DNA from: Blasia pusilla
Taxonomy: Eukaryota; Marchantiophyta; Marchantiopsida; Blasiales
DNA length: 64,000 nt
Direction: 5' to 3'
NCBI GenBank assembly: GCA_050084515.1
Contig: CM114275.1
Coordinates: 7,812,001-7,876,000, forward strand
Both the position numbers and the translations under genes were made by a program. Below the pieces are notes generated by a model. It was not told where the DNA came from. It did no database searches and saw only the letters and a list, made by a program, of their open reading frames with translations. How positions within the stretch are numbered: the first letter of the stretch is position 1; every line of letters begins with the position of its first letter. Positions 33,723-46,005 of the stretch are shown here, in pieces.

Positions 33723-36700
33723 CTAGTTGGCGCTCACCACTTCAGCATCCCGAGAGAGACTCTGTACAACTTGTTCAATAAATTCTGTTACTTCCAGCTG
33801 CATAATTTCCAGCTCGGCGATCATACCAGCCTGCCAAAGAGTAAGAACCAGCACAGGTTATGACAGGACACTTCGGAATATCACAAAAAGGAGTATCTTC
33901 AACAAGCAGGTATCTGTACAAAACGATTTGCAAAATAACAACTATTGTCTTCTAAAGTAATAACAACTATTATCTTCTATGCGGTGGGCGTTAGATTTCC
34001 CACAAAAATGTAGAAAAAATTCAAAATATCTTACTCGTGAGTTTTCTAGGACAGACATTGCAGCCAACATTAACTCGAATTCATCTCGTAAGCCCTTGTC
34101 TTCATCCCGCGATCGCCAGAGCCGAATTCTGTCTTGACTCAGCTGCCCAGGGAACATACGACAGTTTTTGATTCATGTGTTTCTATGAAGCTCCAAGCTT
34201 TCGTTGATGGAACATCTAGACTAAAGAGCTGTAGTGAAAACTAAGTCATGAAGCTCGTACTAGGTTTTGATTATGGGTCAAAGCCAGTACACATATAAAT
34301 GTCTAGAGCTTTCTCTTTGGGATTTGTACATACAACCCAACAGTGGAAGTTACCACAATTATATACCTCAACTAGCGAGCTTCGATGTCAGTGTACATGG
34401 TGGTCAGCAAAAGAACTTGCTTGACGATCAAAAGCCATTGTTGCCTATGCCTGACCATACCTGAGTCAAGCCTGGAGAGTAAATCTGCAGATTTTCATTC
34501 ATCGACATGGCAACACAAGGATCTAAGATCCCCCGAGAAGAATTTAGTTTCGTGGCAATAGAATAATCTAGGATGCCCAGATTGGGATCTGGATTCTCCT
34601 GTTCCTCCGTGTTTAGTGTCTGTTCTTGTGCAGAACTTTCTGTCTCGAACCTTCCACTTTCAGTATCGTTCAGAACCCCTTGAAGGTCCGCATCCTCTTC
34701 ATGGCTCACTTTCAGTGCCTGTATCTGGTCCAAAATTGCATAGGCTTGGGCGTCATCCCGCAAAATATTCAGCCGTTTCAGATTTCCCAGAAACCTTCTG
34801 CATTCTCTTCTATCGGCGGAAGGAGAAAATTGCCGTATATCTCGGTTAGACAGATACCGTGTGACCTCGAAACTCCAACTCAACATTGCACCATAGCTAT
34901 AGCTCTTCGAGTTCCTTGGAAACGCTCGGGCATCTCTATCGATCTCTAATTCCCCAAACTCTGAGGATTCTGTGTATGTTGAAAAGGCTCTATCCTCTTC
35001 TGCGATTTGAACAAGAGTTCTTGCTCTGTAAAATGGTGAAACTTCACCATCGGAAATGTCCCCATCTGCCACGGGTCGAAAAGAATTGCTACATTTGTCG
35101 AAACTTAATGGCGAAATTTCACGATCCGAAACGCCCCCAGTTTCTTCTGACTGGTATGTGTAAGCCTCATCACGGTCCGAAGTCCAAAGGTGAGATCTTC
35201 CGACTCCCATTGAATGCTTATCTGATCCAAGTTTCTCTTCCTCCTTAGATTTTTGCACCACGATAGTTTCAGAACAAGATGCATATACACCATGCCGTTG
35301 GAATTGGAATTGTTCTTTAGTACCACCTGCTAAATCTTCACATGCCAAGTTTCCTTCAGAGATGACCAAAGGATCCTCCCGAACACTTAGACTGTCGACA
35401 TCGATATCTCCACTGTCGTCCGAACGGCATTCGTCGGTGTAGGGGTCAAAACAGATAGATTCATAACCGTCCAAGCAAATTGATTCGGAACTCCATGGAG
35501 TAGATCCTTCCGCAAGATCTAAATCCCTACACAAATTATCCCCCGCGGTGACACGTTCCCAGTGAAGTGGGTTTCGGATGTGTTCTTTACACTCAAAACC
35601 TGGTTGTGAATCTGTCTTACGGTTCTCCGCAAGGCTTGCTATGGTTTGCTTACGAGCTATACTGGTATCAACAGTATTCGAACAGTAATCATCATCGCTT
35701 TCATCTGAAGAATGCGTCAACCCGTCGTCGTATTCATGATAGAATGAGACCGGTTCGGAACTCCATGAAATGGATCTTTCAACCGACATTGAATCTTTCT
35801 TTGAAGGAAGCTCTCCAAAGATGAGGTTTCCGAAGTGCGGTGTATCTCCACAGTAACGTTCAGATCCAAAAGCTTCGTTGGAAACCGTTTTGAAATCATC
35901 ACCTGCATCCAAAGTTTGTTTGTGAACAACGCCAGCTTTGCTTGCATTTGACGTGTCCACGGCCTCACTTTTCGAACCAATTCCTCGAGATGGAGCGATC
36001 ACTTGTCGTCGAAAGAGACCCATCAGTGCATCAGTTTGCTTGCGGTTCAGTTCAAAGTAGAAACGGGTGTAGGTGTAATAATTCTCCGTGAGGTATTCTT
36101 TGAAGACACTTTCGCGCAAAGAGACAATTGGCCAATCTTCACGGGCTCTCACACGCACCTGAGAAAGGTTACTCAACAAATTAGACTCTAAATGCTGATC
36201 GGACGATATAGAGACTCCGTACTATTAAAGATCATGGATACCGACGTAAATACGTTGAGGTCATGACTGGATATTTCTCCTGTCACGACTTCTGGAGCGA
36301 ACACAATCCCTAATACATTAAGAAATTAGAGAACAACAAGTAAGCAGACATTTTCTGGACTTAAATAAACATCATCATTGGGATGTGCTTTGCAGCCAGG
36401 CTGAACATTATCTAAGGGGTTCACTTGTCCACTACTCTTCTTTCTACAATATACGTGCAAGCTTACGCTGACAGCACTGCTACGGAAACTAAAGATGAAA
36501 GAGAGAGTTTTGGTGGAACGTACTCGAGCCGCAAAATGAGGACGGGATGTGAAGTCAAGAGGTTTCCTGAGGCCCCTGGCGTCTTCGCAAATTCCTCCAT
36601 CAGCAGCCTCAAAGATCCCGTGCAGTTCTCTCTGGGTGAAGTTAAAAAGAAATATTGGCAAACCCTTCTCAATACGATCCACATACTTCCTATGAGCATA

Positions 36701-37268
36701 CCGTAAGTCTGCACATGCGATCCGAAGGAATATCAAGAGTTTGATCCATCTAACTAGAATTGACTGAATCAGAAGCTTACATGTTTGTGCATGATTTGAC
36801 TGCATGCAAGCGGTTTTCTCTAATGTCCAATTTACGCTGCCGAATCTGTAATCTAAGGGAAAGAAATCTGTAAACCTATCCTATTTTCCTTCCAAGATTG
36901 GACCGTTCCCATAGCATATTCCATGTTCACGTTGTGGTACCGCATTTCTTGCGAACGATACCAATACATGTGCAGTCGAGTCGCAGGATCAAGAGCCGTT
37001 CACACCAACGCAGTGAATTCGGGCAGTCCAAGATAAGGAATGACCTTCAAATACGAAAACTATGAACTTGGTAGTGAGACGTACCGACGAGATTTTTCGT
37101 CATACACTCTTTGTAAGTGGCTTTTGTGCAACCAAGTATCACAGAACCAACATCTTGTGCACGCCGAGGGTGGCCAGCACTAGCAGCAGCTTCATGACAA
37201 TGACTCCCGCCATCTTCTAACGAAGAAAGATCGCAGGAAATAGCGTCCGCGCACACTGCTACAGCCAT
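33723..37268 (-). CDS. DCD (development and cell death) domain protein, 5 coding exons, about 760 aa
   Basis: DCD domains are plant-type modules of about 130 residues found in proteins linked to stress and programmed cell death. Coding exons on the minus strand: 37268-37085, 36708-36524, 36158-34461, 34142-34035, 33830-33723 (TAG stop). All junctions are GT-AG and keep frame. The DCD domain is pieced from three exons: GSVILGCTKATYKECM (exon 1), then KYVDRIEKGLPIFLFNFTQR and ELHGIFEAADGG (exon 2), then LTENYYTYTRFYFELNRKQT (exon 3), about residues 41-172. The remainder is acidic, Ser-rich and repetitive (WSSEP/WSSES segments), then helical (about 600-760). The ATG at 37266-37268 follows an acceptor, so a 5'-UTR exon lies upstream. 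The function of the long C-terminal part is unknown to me. Confidence 0.88.
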
Positions 37269-37289
37269 TTTGCTCCCAGCCTGCAAACG

Positions 37290-39228
37290 TAAATATTCAG
37301 CAGATCGTTAGATTAAGTTGGATACGTGCGGCCCTGAGTAAAAGTCTAATACAGATGACTTGAATACTCGCAGCGCTTGCTATGAGGAACATCCCTTACT
37401 CGAGAACAATAACATTTGCATCTATAATTCGGTTGGCTCAATAACGCTTCGGAGAATGTTTCGTCGTTCAGAGTGTTGACACTCCACTTGCGTTTAATAT
37501 GTTTGCAAGTCCCGAAAGCCGATCTTGAGTGCTGTCATGATGATATAATTTATCCAACGATCTCCTCAACATCAATGTTAGGAAACGACCGAAGGCTACA
37601 TTGGCGTTATCAGGATTCAATTGTGACACTGCCTGAAATAACCCCGCGGCTCTGATCTGGGGATTCTAGAAATAAATGTGCAGGAGGTATCCCAAAGCGC
37701 CACAAATACATCTCATCGAGAAGCAATGACGTTCCCACACTCCGGCGAAGGACGTCGATCCTTGTAAATTGTGGACGTACTTATACGTCAATAGGTGAAG
37801 GATCTTGTCTATAGTGGATGGCATTTTGTTGTTTCCATGTGGGAAGCGGTAGATATGAAAAAGCTATACTATTTTATTCTATCATTAGTCTGAATATACT
37901 AAACTTTCTCCACCCATTTCCAGATTATGCTGTTATCAAGATGGACTCTCGATTAACTGCGTAGGAAAATGCAGCGCCGATTACTAACGATACTTCCAGA
38001 AAACATTCGTCATATTTTTTCGAAAAGTGTTGGATCTAAATGAGGGGAAATGATATCGGTACAAGTAAGAAAGTGACTGCAGTTCGCTCTCTGTTTAAAG
38101 AATCGATTATACAAGAATCGGAGATCGGCAGGTTTGAAAAGATACCTGTAAGTTACAACTGGTACACCTCATGTGATGGAACTCTCATACTGAAGACTTT
38201 TTCGCCCCTTAGTTTTACTTTGACCTGAGAACGAAATGACAGCAGCTTCTTTCGATATCTTGTTGTGTATACACATGTCGGCTTGGAGATCATGAACATT
38301 TCAATAGCATGGAATTCGAAGACAGGATTACTGCCTCAGGATATTCAATTTGTCACTTCTCCGTCCCAGAACCAGAATCCAGACTGCCCGCTGTCGAATG
38401 AGATATATTAATCCTCTCATACGATTGGCTCCACTGATGATGATGTTCGCCGACGATTCCAGAAATATCGATCGTGACTAGTGAACCGTGAGCGTAGCGA
38501 AACTGAAGCTGAAACTTGGCAGTCAGTTCACAACCAAATTAAATTAATTCCTTTGGACCAAATTCCTCACCGAATGAGCAACATGTTGAACTCAAGGGAG
38601 AATCAACTCAAGTCTCTGTTCCTGTCATTTCCACTAAAACTCGATCTAAGAGAATATCTGCTTCTACTTCTTTGCACTTAGTCTAGCTAGCCTCACCATC
38701 GTCCCTTCCTTTCTATTCCCTGGAGGCGAATAGGTTGTCATACTAGAACAAAACTCAGAGGAGGTGCGGACCTCACGACAGAAGTGTGCCGTGAGTTCGA
38801 CGTACATATCAATCAGGGATCAATCGTGAACGTCTATAATTGTAAGCAAGTGGTCCGAAAGCGCTCATCAGTAGTGTAAGGGAACCAGCTAAAGCTCCGA
38901 TTGCCGCCGGATGAAAATCTAAAGAAATTTTAAGGACTGCCCGACCTGAGATGAGAGCAGACTGCGCGCAATTGCCGAGCGTAAGAGGTGAGTGTTACTC
39001 GTACCGCTCAGTTTAGTTGACACGTGTATATGATGTGTAAGTTTTGATTAGGCGAATCATTTTACACGTCCGAAGCGCGAATAGTGGTTGTCATTTTGCC
39101 ATAGGAAGAGCCCAGGACCTTGAATGGTCTATTAGCATTCGGTTACTATTCAAACCAGTTTTGGGGCCGAAATGCATTGCTGATCCTCAGCGTGGAAAGG
39201 GGCGCCAGTAGGAGATTGGTAAAAACCG
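37290..39228. other. Intergenic region upstream of the DCD gene
   Basis: It should contain the DCD gene's promoter and non-coding first exon on the minus strand. No other gene or repeat was recognised. Confidence 0.45.
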
Positions 39229-39372
39229 GAGGCAGTACGTAGACGGTTCAGACGGACATTTCCAACCATTAGTATGCATGAATGCATTCTATTTTAAAAA
39301 AAACCTGAGGCAGTACGTAGACGGTTCAGACGGACATTTCCAACCATTAGTATGCATGAATGCATTCTATTT
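39229..39372. repeat. Exact 66-bp tandem-like duplication
   Basis: 39229-39294 and 39307-39372 are identical by eye (from GAGGCAGTACGTAGACGG to TGCATTCTATTT), separated by a 12-bp A-rich spacer. The unit contains ATGCATGAATGCAT, itself an imperfect palindrome. Confidence 0.92.
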
Positions 39373-40418
39373 AAATGCTCATAGAGCAAGCAAGTCCTCC
39401 ATTTGAATTTTCTCATTGGGAAATTCAAGGCTCTCTCTGTTCTTGCGTTTATATATGGTACTTGGCCAAGGACGCTGTTAAAGGTGACTGCATGCGTTCT
39501 TCACGATAACTCGAAATCGTGCGCGACATTCAAGTTGACTGCATGCATCCTGCTCTAGAGATCGTGCGCGTGAGTAGGCATTCCTGACAAGAAATATCAT
39601 ATTCTACTTCGAAACGTCCCTTTACTGTCGCAAGAAATTTCGCGCGCATGGTGGACCTCAGCAGTTCGAACTTCGAAGTCCACTCTCGGTGTGCCGTGCG
39701 CTCCTTCGAACTTTGGAAAACCAAACGTAACGACACTCCAGCCATGGCGGAAGCTGCGCCTTGTCCTGTGGATCTACTATCTACATACGTAAGGTGCGGA
39801 GGAGCGTCCATACGTCCAATTTTTAACATGAATCCGTCCAGACCCCAGACATTCGTCATTTTTTCCTTACGTAGTGAATACTCATGTACCGTTGGTCAGA
39901 CTGACGGCGGGGCCGCGGAGAATTGAACTGAGCGGAGGTCCTTTCCACCGCATACAGCTGCCAATGAAGCCTCTTCATTTTAAGCCTGAAGAGCCGGACA
40001 GCGCCACTTTGATTGTCGTATTAAAAAACCCTTTTGCATCAGACATCGTTTACTAAAATTTTCAGAAACTGCCAATATAAGGAAAGTCGGAGAGAATAAA
40101 GTATAACATAACCTAAAAACAGAATCATCCTCTGTCACTCAATCTGTTTTATGTTCCCACGTTCGGTCGACTGAAATATTTGCTGCGCGAAACGGGTTGC
40201 TAGCCTAGCACAGCGGCACCTGTTGTGAAACAATGGTTAAAAATTCAAACGTCGTATACTTTCGAGAATAATCCCATGACAAGATATTTCTAATGTAACA
40301 TAGTCGTCAGCTGTCACGTCCACCTCACACTCTCTCCGCTCCTCTCTCTTTCTCTGTCAGCCACGCCAGACACGAAAGCTCTTTCACGTCTGTGACAGGC
40401 AACTTTCCTTCTCAAATT

Positions 40419-40508
40419 ATGGAAGAGATGTCGCAGTTGGACGCGCGCTCGATTTTACCGGGCCTCGTTGTAAACGCACTTCGCAGGCAGTACGAATCCA
40501 TCCCGGAG
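40419..40508 (+). CDS. Possible first exon of an unidentified gene (truncated)
   Basis: A CT-rich leader (40320-40380) precedes an ATG and 30 codons (MEEMSQLDARSILPGLVV and on) that end at a GT donor-like site (GGAG then GTCTCA). The leader and codon choice look genic. No downstream exon could be joined: the next acceptor-like site (about 40618) reaches a stop within a few codons. It may be a relic or a gene fragment. Confidence 0.25.
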
Positions 40509-40675
40509 GTCTCAACTTCAAATCCGTCAAATCGATCATGCCACTGGAGCTGTACGCTTGCCATCATCATGACGCGACCGAGTACAATTTATTCATAAAC
40601 TATTCGAGTTGTTTTCCAGGTCTGGACTCTGGATGCATAGGGTTTGTTCGCTTCGCCCTCTACACACTTGTAAGA

Positions 40676-40710
40676 AAAAAAAATTTAAACATAAAAAAAA
40701 AAAAAAAAAC
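40676..40710. repeat. A-rich run
   Basis: Two runs of A (nine and about seventeen long) sit just downstream of the possible exon; they might mark a retroposed 3' end on the plus strand. Confidence 0.7.
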
Positions 40711-40976
40711 TTTGATAGAAACGTTTATGGAAAACCCACGAGGATAGAAGAGGCGTATAGAGCCAAAACCGGCCGGCCCTGAAGAGACAGAAGGGTGCCT
40801 CCTCTGTACACTTGTAAGAGGTGTGGAGGCTTTTATTTATTCGTGGAACCAAATAACGTAATTTCGTATTGTACGCGAAGTGCGATACTACAATCATATG
40901 AACGTAACTTTAAGAATTAAACTCTGTACTCTGACTTTCATTAAACCTCCTTTGTCCACATGTGAATGGCATGCCA

Positions 40977-40984
40977 ACTGTGAA
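40977..40984. repeat. Left target-site duplication of the hAT element
   Basis: ACTGTGAA directly precedes the CAGGG terminus; the same 8 bases recur at 45998-46005. Confidence 0.7.
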
Positions 40985-41484
40985 CAGGGTCCGGGGAATT
41001 TTTTTACCATAGGGGGTAAATTTCTGGCAGTAGGTTGAACAGACCCGTAATTAAAAAATTTTAACCGGTTTGAAAAGGTAATATTTGAAACTCCGGGAAA
41101 TTTCTGGAGTTTTTTTAAAGTGTTCAGAAATTTTCCGAAATTTTATTATTCTCGGCAGTTCATTTTTGATTACTCGGAATGTTGTTCAGTTGATATCGAA
41201 AAAAAATTTCACGTACTCTTGGACTTAAGCCTCTTTTCATTTCTTCTCCACTTCTCGAGTCTTGGACCTCAATGTTAATGCAAACATTCACTTCAAAGTT
41301 CACACTTTCTTTTAGTGCCCTTTTAGTGCATCATCTTTGGCAGGAATTGAACCTGGCTAGGCCTCCCACCAGCTGGGAGCCAAGGATTTTACCCCTCTAT
41401 AATACATTGAAGCTTTTAGTAAAAGCTTCAATGTATTAGAAAATGGACCCCCTTATCCCTACCACTAAGCTTTTCCCCCTCATC

Positions 41485-43740
41485 TTACACATCCACAACA
41501 ACTTCACGTGGGTCTAAGGCATTTAAATTTACGCGAACTTCTGGTGGAAATTCTATCTCAGGAATATATCTCTCGGGATTGGCATACACATACCTAAAGT
41601 GTGTTGAATTCTTCCAAAGAACTACAGATTCAACCAACAAACTTTCATAATCATCTATTTTCCCCTCCAAGGCAATCCTAAGAACAGCATCCAAATACTT
41701 TGTCATTAACCTATTCCTACTTTTAGTCTTGATCACATTCTGCACAGAGAAAGCTCTCTCACAAATAGCAGTACTAACATACTGTACCCTAGCAATATTC
41801 GCTAAAATGAGCAAGTAAGAGAACTTACATTGCAAGGACGGGCTCCAACTTACCATAGCCCACAAGTCCTTGAAGTTCCGATCTTTCCACTCCGTCGTGG
41901 CCATGAGCTTAAATGATTGAAACTCTTGTTTCACAACTCCTACACTCAGTAAAGAAGGTTGCAAGTGACCTTTGAAGGGTAAGTCTGTCCCAAAATGTGC
42001 ACAGAGGTCATCCAATTCCTTACAACCCCAACTATTTAGTCCCACTTGCCTTGAAGGCATGTGCAGAGGATTCATTATCCTCATAGCACTAATCAAGTTG
42101 TTATCCCTAAACCGATCTCGTAAAGCTACACAAACACTCTCAGAAAAATTCTTCTGAAACAACAAGGCAGCCTCTAGATGCTTTCTTGTCCGATTCCTCA
42201 ACATTTCTATGCTGTGGAACTTTCTGCCCCTAATCTCAGATTGTAAACGTTTCAAGTAATCCCCTGGAGGACCAAAGTCTAGTAGAATATGATAACCACT
42301 TTCTTCAGAGAAAGTGGAGGCATTCAGATCAGGGTTCTCCATTACAAAATTCATTGTTATGGAAGCTATTTCAGAAGTCACTATACTACCTATGGTACTA
42401 ACATCTACAAACTTATATTGGAACACCTTACTCAAGTTAGCAAGAAGAAACAAAATATCTGCCAAAAAGTACAGCTGATAGATCATCTGAAATGATCTGA
42501 GTTTGTTATACAAATTTGCAGCATTACCATCATCTTCCGAGGGCGAGATATCTCTGAAATACGCAAGGAAAAATTCCAATGAGTCACATAAAGTAGTAAC
42601 AGCCTGCCAACGTGACAACCAGCGAATCTTGTGGTACCTCTTCATCACTTTCTGAGAATCGTTCAACTTCTCTTGCAAAGTTGCAAGACCACACTTCCTC
42701 TTGGACAACCTTCTAAAATATCCAGCTATTGCATTCAAGATTGAATCTACTTCTAGAGATATTTCCTTACACCCTACACCTTTTGCTATTGTTAAAGCAG
42801 CGAGATTCGTCCTGTGCGCCACACAATGCACAGACAACATAAAAGGATTTATCTTATGTTTCAGCTGAGATGCTACTCCGTTTTGGCTTCCTACCATAGT
42901 AGAAGCTCCATCAGATCCAAAAGCAACCACTTTTGATCCCTCAAGTCCCGAATCCTTTATCAACTCCAACAAATTGTTAGTGATTGCATTCGAACATTTC
43001 TCTGGATATTGGAGCAATCCTATAAAACAACTCTCTACTTGCCCCTCATCTAAGTAAGTTGCAAATACAACAAGGTGTCTAGTGACAGATATATCTGTGG
43101 ACTCGTCAATCATTATCCCAAAGAAAGGAGATTGTTGCACTTTAGAAAGGTTCCTCCTGAGAAGAACCTGGCTAATATAAAAACACATATCAGCACAACT
43201 TTTTTCATCTTGGTACAAGTCGCGTGTTATAGGTGCATTCACAGAAATTAATAACTTACACAGATTTGAGAACTTTGAAAATGGCAAGGCTTCCTTTGCA
43301 ACGAAATAGGCACATTTGAACAGAGTCAAAAGTGCAATATCACAAGTCCGATTTTTAGTGGCTATAGCCTTGGCCATGGATCTGTTCCCCACATTCACAG
43401 CCCATGCAAGCTTCATGTGCTCATTCGACTAACCATGATCTGTGAAGGCCGAAACCTTACAGTTAATGGCACCATCCCTGGCAAAGCAGCTTTTCCCCTT
43501 ACCCTATCTACAGACTTTACAAAAAATCCGACCAGATTCTACATGGAATTCTATCCAATCGAACAAAGTATACCAAACATCCTTCCAAGCCAATCTGTTT
43601 TTCTCACTCTGACTTGTCGGAGTATTTGATTTGTCCCCTTCTTTCCCATCCGATGATCCTGACCTACTGTTTTCCTCTGCAAAGTCTTCTCTAACTTCCT
43701 TGTGTAGCATCTCATTCATTGTTCGCTGTCTCTTAGCCAT
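41485..43740 (-). pseudogene. hAT transposase (TTF zinc finger, DUF4371-like, hAT dimerisation) with two in-frame TAG stops
   Basis: A single minus-strand frame of 751 codons starts at MAKRQRTMNEMLHKE (43740). The N-terminal TTF-type zinc-finger region (WIEFHVESGRIFCKVC, then GKGKSCFARDGAINCKVSAF) is interrupted by TAG at 43504-43506 and 43429-43431. The remaining 643 codons are open. They show the RNase-H-like catalytic core: MIDESTDIS (first Asp), VVAFGSDGASTM (second Asp), HCVAHRTNLAAL, and near the C-terminus ICERAFS (Glu) inside the dimerisation domain (KTKSRNRLMTKYLDAVLRIA). It resembles plant and animal ZNF862-like hAT proteins. Translation from an internal ATG at 43416 would give a transposase without the zinc finger. 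Confidence 0.9.
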
Positions 43741-44586
43741 TTAGAGGCTCAGAGAGTGTAGAACAGAGAGTGTAGAACTATGAGGTAGATACTAAAATAT
43801 GGTGTAAAGGACCTACTATAAACCTGTCACTTAGCAAGTGCTAAAGAAACAAAAGAGCTCAAGAAAATGCGGATCTAAAAGGTGCTTAAACCCCAAGACT
43901 CGGCAAAAGATAATATGAGCCAATGCAATGTGTTATCATACACATCATATACTCCGAACTATGGAGTTCAGGATCACTGGGAGAAAATGCCAGAGCAGAG
44001 CAGAGGGAGGCTCACAGACTCGTCTAGTGTGAATGATAACCATAAAGATACACGGAAGCTGCTACGGAGATCGTGTCTGACATGAATCACTAGGGCTTCA
44101 CCAATTCACCTTCAGGAATTCAGGAGTGAGTACCCAAGAAAAGCATTACTCACGAGTGCTGCAGCCTCGGGAAGTAAGTTTATGGAACGGAACTCGACAA
44201 ACAGCCTTGGTGTTCCTAGCATCCCAGCTCAACAACTTCGGAGCAGGTACAGAGAGGTATTTTTGCATTGTAAAGCTCTTACCAGTAACCATGCAGTGAT
44301 GATTGCAAGTGTTATCAATGTCAACACTCAGTGCGCCGGATTTGAATGTATTCTCATCCTCCTGGGTTGTGGTCGAGGAAATAGCCCCTGAACTGGCAGA
44401 CATAACCTTCAGCCAAGCCCTAGATCCCAATGATGAGATCCGCCGCCAATAGTTCTTGAAGAAGGCCGGTTCGGGATGAAAAGTCTATGAACTTGTAGAG
44501 AAAGGCTCTGGTTGGGAAAGAGAGTGGTAATAGCCTTCGAGATCCAAGAGCGATTATGCCGATCGTAGACCGGCGACCATAAGGCC

Positions 44587-44701
44587 TCGCACTTTGTTAC
44601 GATGGCCCCAGAAAGATATTACTCTAATATCATAGCTCTTCCGCACTATGTTACGATGGCCACAGAAAGATATTACTCTAATATCATAGCTCTTCCGCAC
44701 T
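44587..44701. repeat. 55-bp tandem duplication inside the hAT element
   Basis: GTTACGATGGCCMCAGAAAG, then ATATTACTCTAATATCATAG and CTCTTCCGCAC, appear twice in tandem with one or two differences. Confidence 0.88.
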
Positions 44702-44959
44702 CTGTACAGCTGGGGTGTACCACGGGAAGGAAAAGGTGGGCGTTACTAAATGAGATGAGAGAGGGAGAGGGTTTAGGGAGAGAGAGAGAGTTGCAGAAGA
44801 ACTGAACTCCTCGGAAGCTTTTACGCCCAGAGCTGCAGACCTCAACACCGAACCCAATGAAGAGAACCTGAAGAGAAGAGAGCGAGCGCTCTCTCGCTCG
44901 CTTGCTCACTTCTTGTTCCCGCAGCTGCCCCGCACCGAACCCAATCAAGTCTGCAACAG

Positions 44960-45325
44960 GAAAACGCGAAGCAGAAACCAGAAGCGAAGCCTAGCTCGCA
45001 GCCTCTCAGTGCTCGCACTGAAGTGACCAAACTCAAGTCTGCAACCACAAAGCGCGAAGCAGAAACATGAAAGCGCGAAGCAGCAATGAGAAAGCAGCAA
45101 CCAGAAAGCGCGAAGCCTAGCTCGCAGCCTCGCACCGAAGTGACCGAACTCAAGTCTGCAACCACAAAGCGCGAAGCAGAAACAACAAAGCGCGAAGCAG
45201 CGACGAGAAAGCATCAACCACAAAGCGCGAAGCCTAGCTCGGGAGGACGCGAAGCAGCGACCAGAAAGCAGCAACCAGAAAGTGCGAACTGTAGCTCGGG
45301 AGGACGCGAAGCAACAAACGACGAC
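44960..45325. repeat. Minisatellite, about 117-bp period, inside the hAT element
   Basis: AAGTGACCRAACTCAAGTCT recurs at 45021 and 45138, 117 bp apart, with the shorter word AAAGCGCGAAGCAG inside each unit many times. A truncated third unit ends near 45311 (GGGAGGACGCGAAGC). Confidence 0.88.
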
Positions 45326-45469
45326 GGGTTAGCCTAAAGCATCGAGCCTCCGAGCTCGCAGCAACGCGAAGGAGGTTCAAGAAACAACGAGAGAGCGAGG
45401 AGAACTCAGAAGCTCGGGGAGGCATCGAAATGCCAGCCCCGCCACTCTACCCGGGAGACTACCCCCTCG

Positions 45470-45668
45470 GAGGCTCGGAGTCTCAGAGTCTCGTGACTGA
45501 CTCGCCCGACTCCCGACTCCCGACTCCCTACTCGCCCGATTGAGCCGACTCCCAAGTCCTGACTCCCGATTCAGAGTCTCATGACTCTCCAAAGTCCAGC
45601 GACTCTAGCCCGACTCCCGACTCGCCCGACTCCTGAGTCGCGACTCTCGACTGGCCCGACTCCCGACG
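45470..45668. repeat. CCCGACTC short tandem array inside the hAT element
   Basis: CCCGACTC / TCGCCCGACTCC words recur a dozen times, strongly strand-asymmetric, about 330-530 bp from the right terminus. Confidence 0.88.
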
Positions 45669-45997
45669 TGGCGGCTAGCCCTAAGATGGAGGGGAGGGGC
45701 TAGATTAAATCTATAATTTCTAGTTTTCCGGCAGCCGGAAACTGAAGCGGCAGCAAACCGGAATCTACGTTTTGGCTGACAACCAGAAACCGGATGGAAT
45801 GCCGTCGGAACGGCGTATTTCCGTCAACTATTCCCTCGGATTCAGTTGAAAACCGGCCATAAAGTTTTCGTCCAGCAAGTTTCCGGGATACCTCCCGCCA
45901 CTCTCAGAATTCCGTCCGGAAAGTTCGAAAACGGCCCGAAATTTTCTGATTTCTCCCGGCTAGGTCAACATGTAGCCCCGGTTCTAGCCGTTCATTG

Positions 45998-46005
45998 ACT
46001 GTGAA
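45998..46005. repeat. Right target-site duplication of the hAT element
   Basis: ACTGTGAA, identical to 40977-40984. Confidence 0.7.

Larger units (their letters stand above)
40985..45997 (-). mobile_element. hAT-superfamily DNA transposon, 5.0 kb, transposase on minus strand
   Basis: It is bounded by 8-bp duplications (ACTGTGAA), the length hAT transposases create. Its termini, CAGGG at the left and CAATG read inward from the right, fit the hAT CANNG pattern, but the inverted repeats are otherwise poor. It contains one transposase frame (41485-43740) and a 2.2-kb non-coding arm with minisatellites at the transposase 5' side. Confidence 0.7.

Noticed and set aside
34616-35824. Plus-strand ORFs across the DCD gene exon 3
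   Set aside because: Antisense shadows of a frame supported by splice sites and domain continuity.
39530-39926. Overlapping ORFs of 109 (minus) and 92 (plus) codons
   Set aside because: Neither shows a domain, splice context or codon bias that separates it from chance.
45086-45337. 83-codon ORF rich in TKREA/SAKPSS repeats
   Set aside because: The repetitive peptide merely reflects the underlying 117-bp minisatellite.
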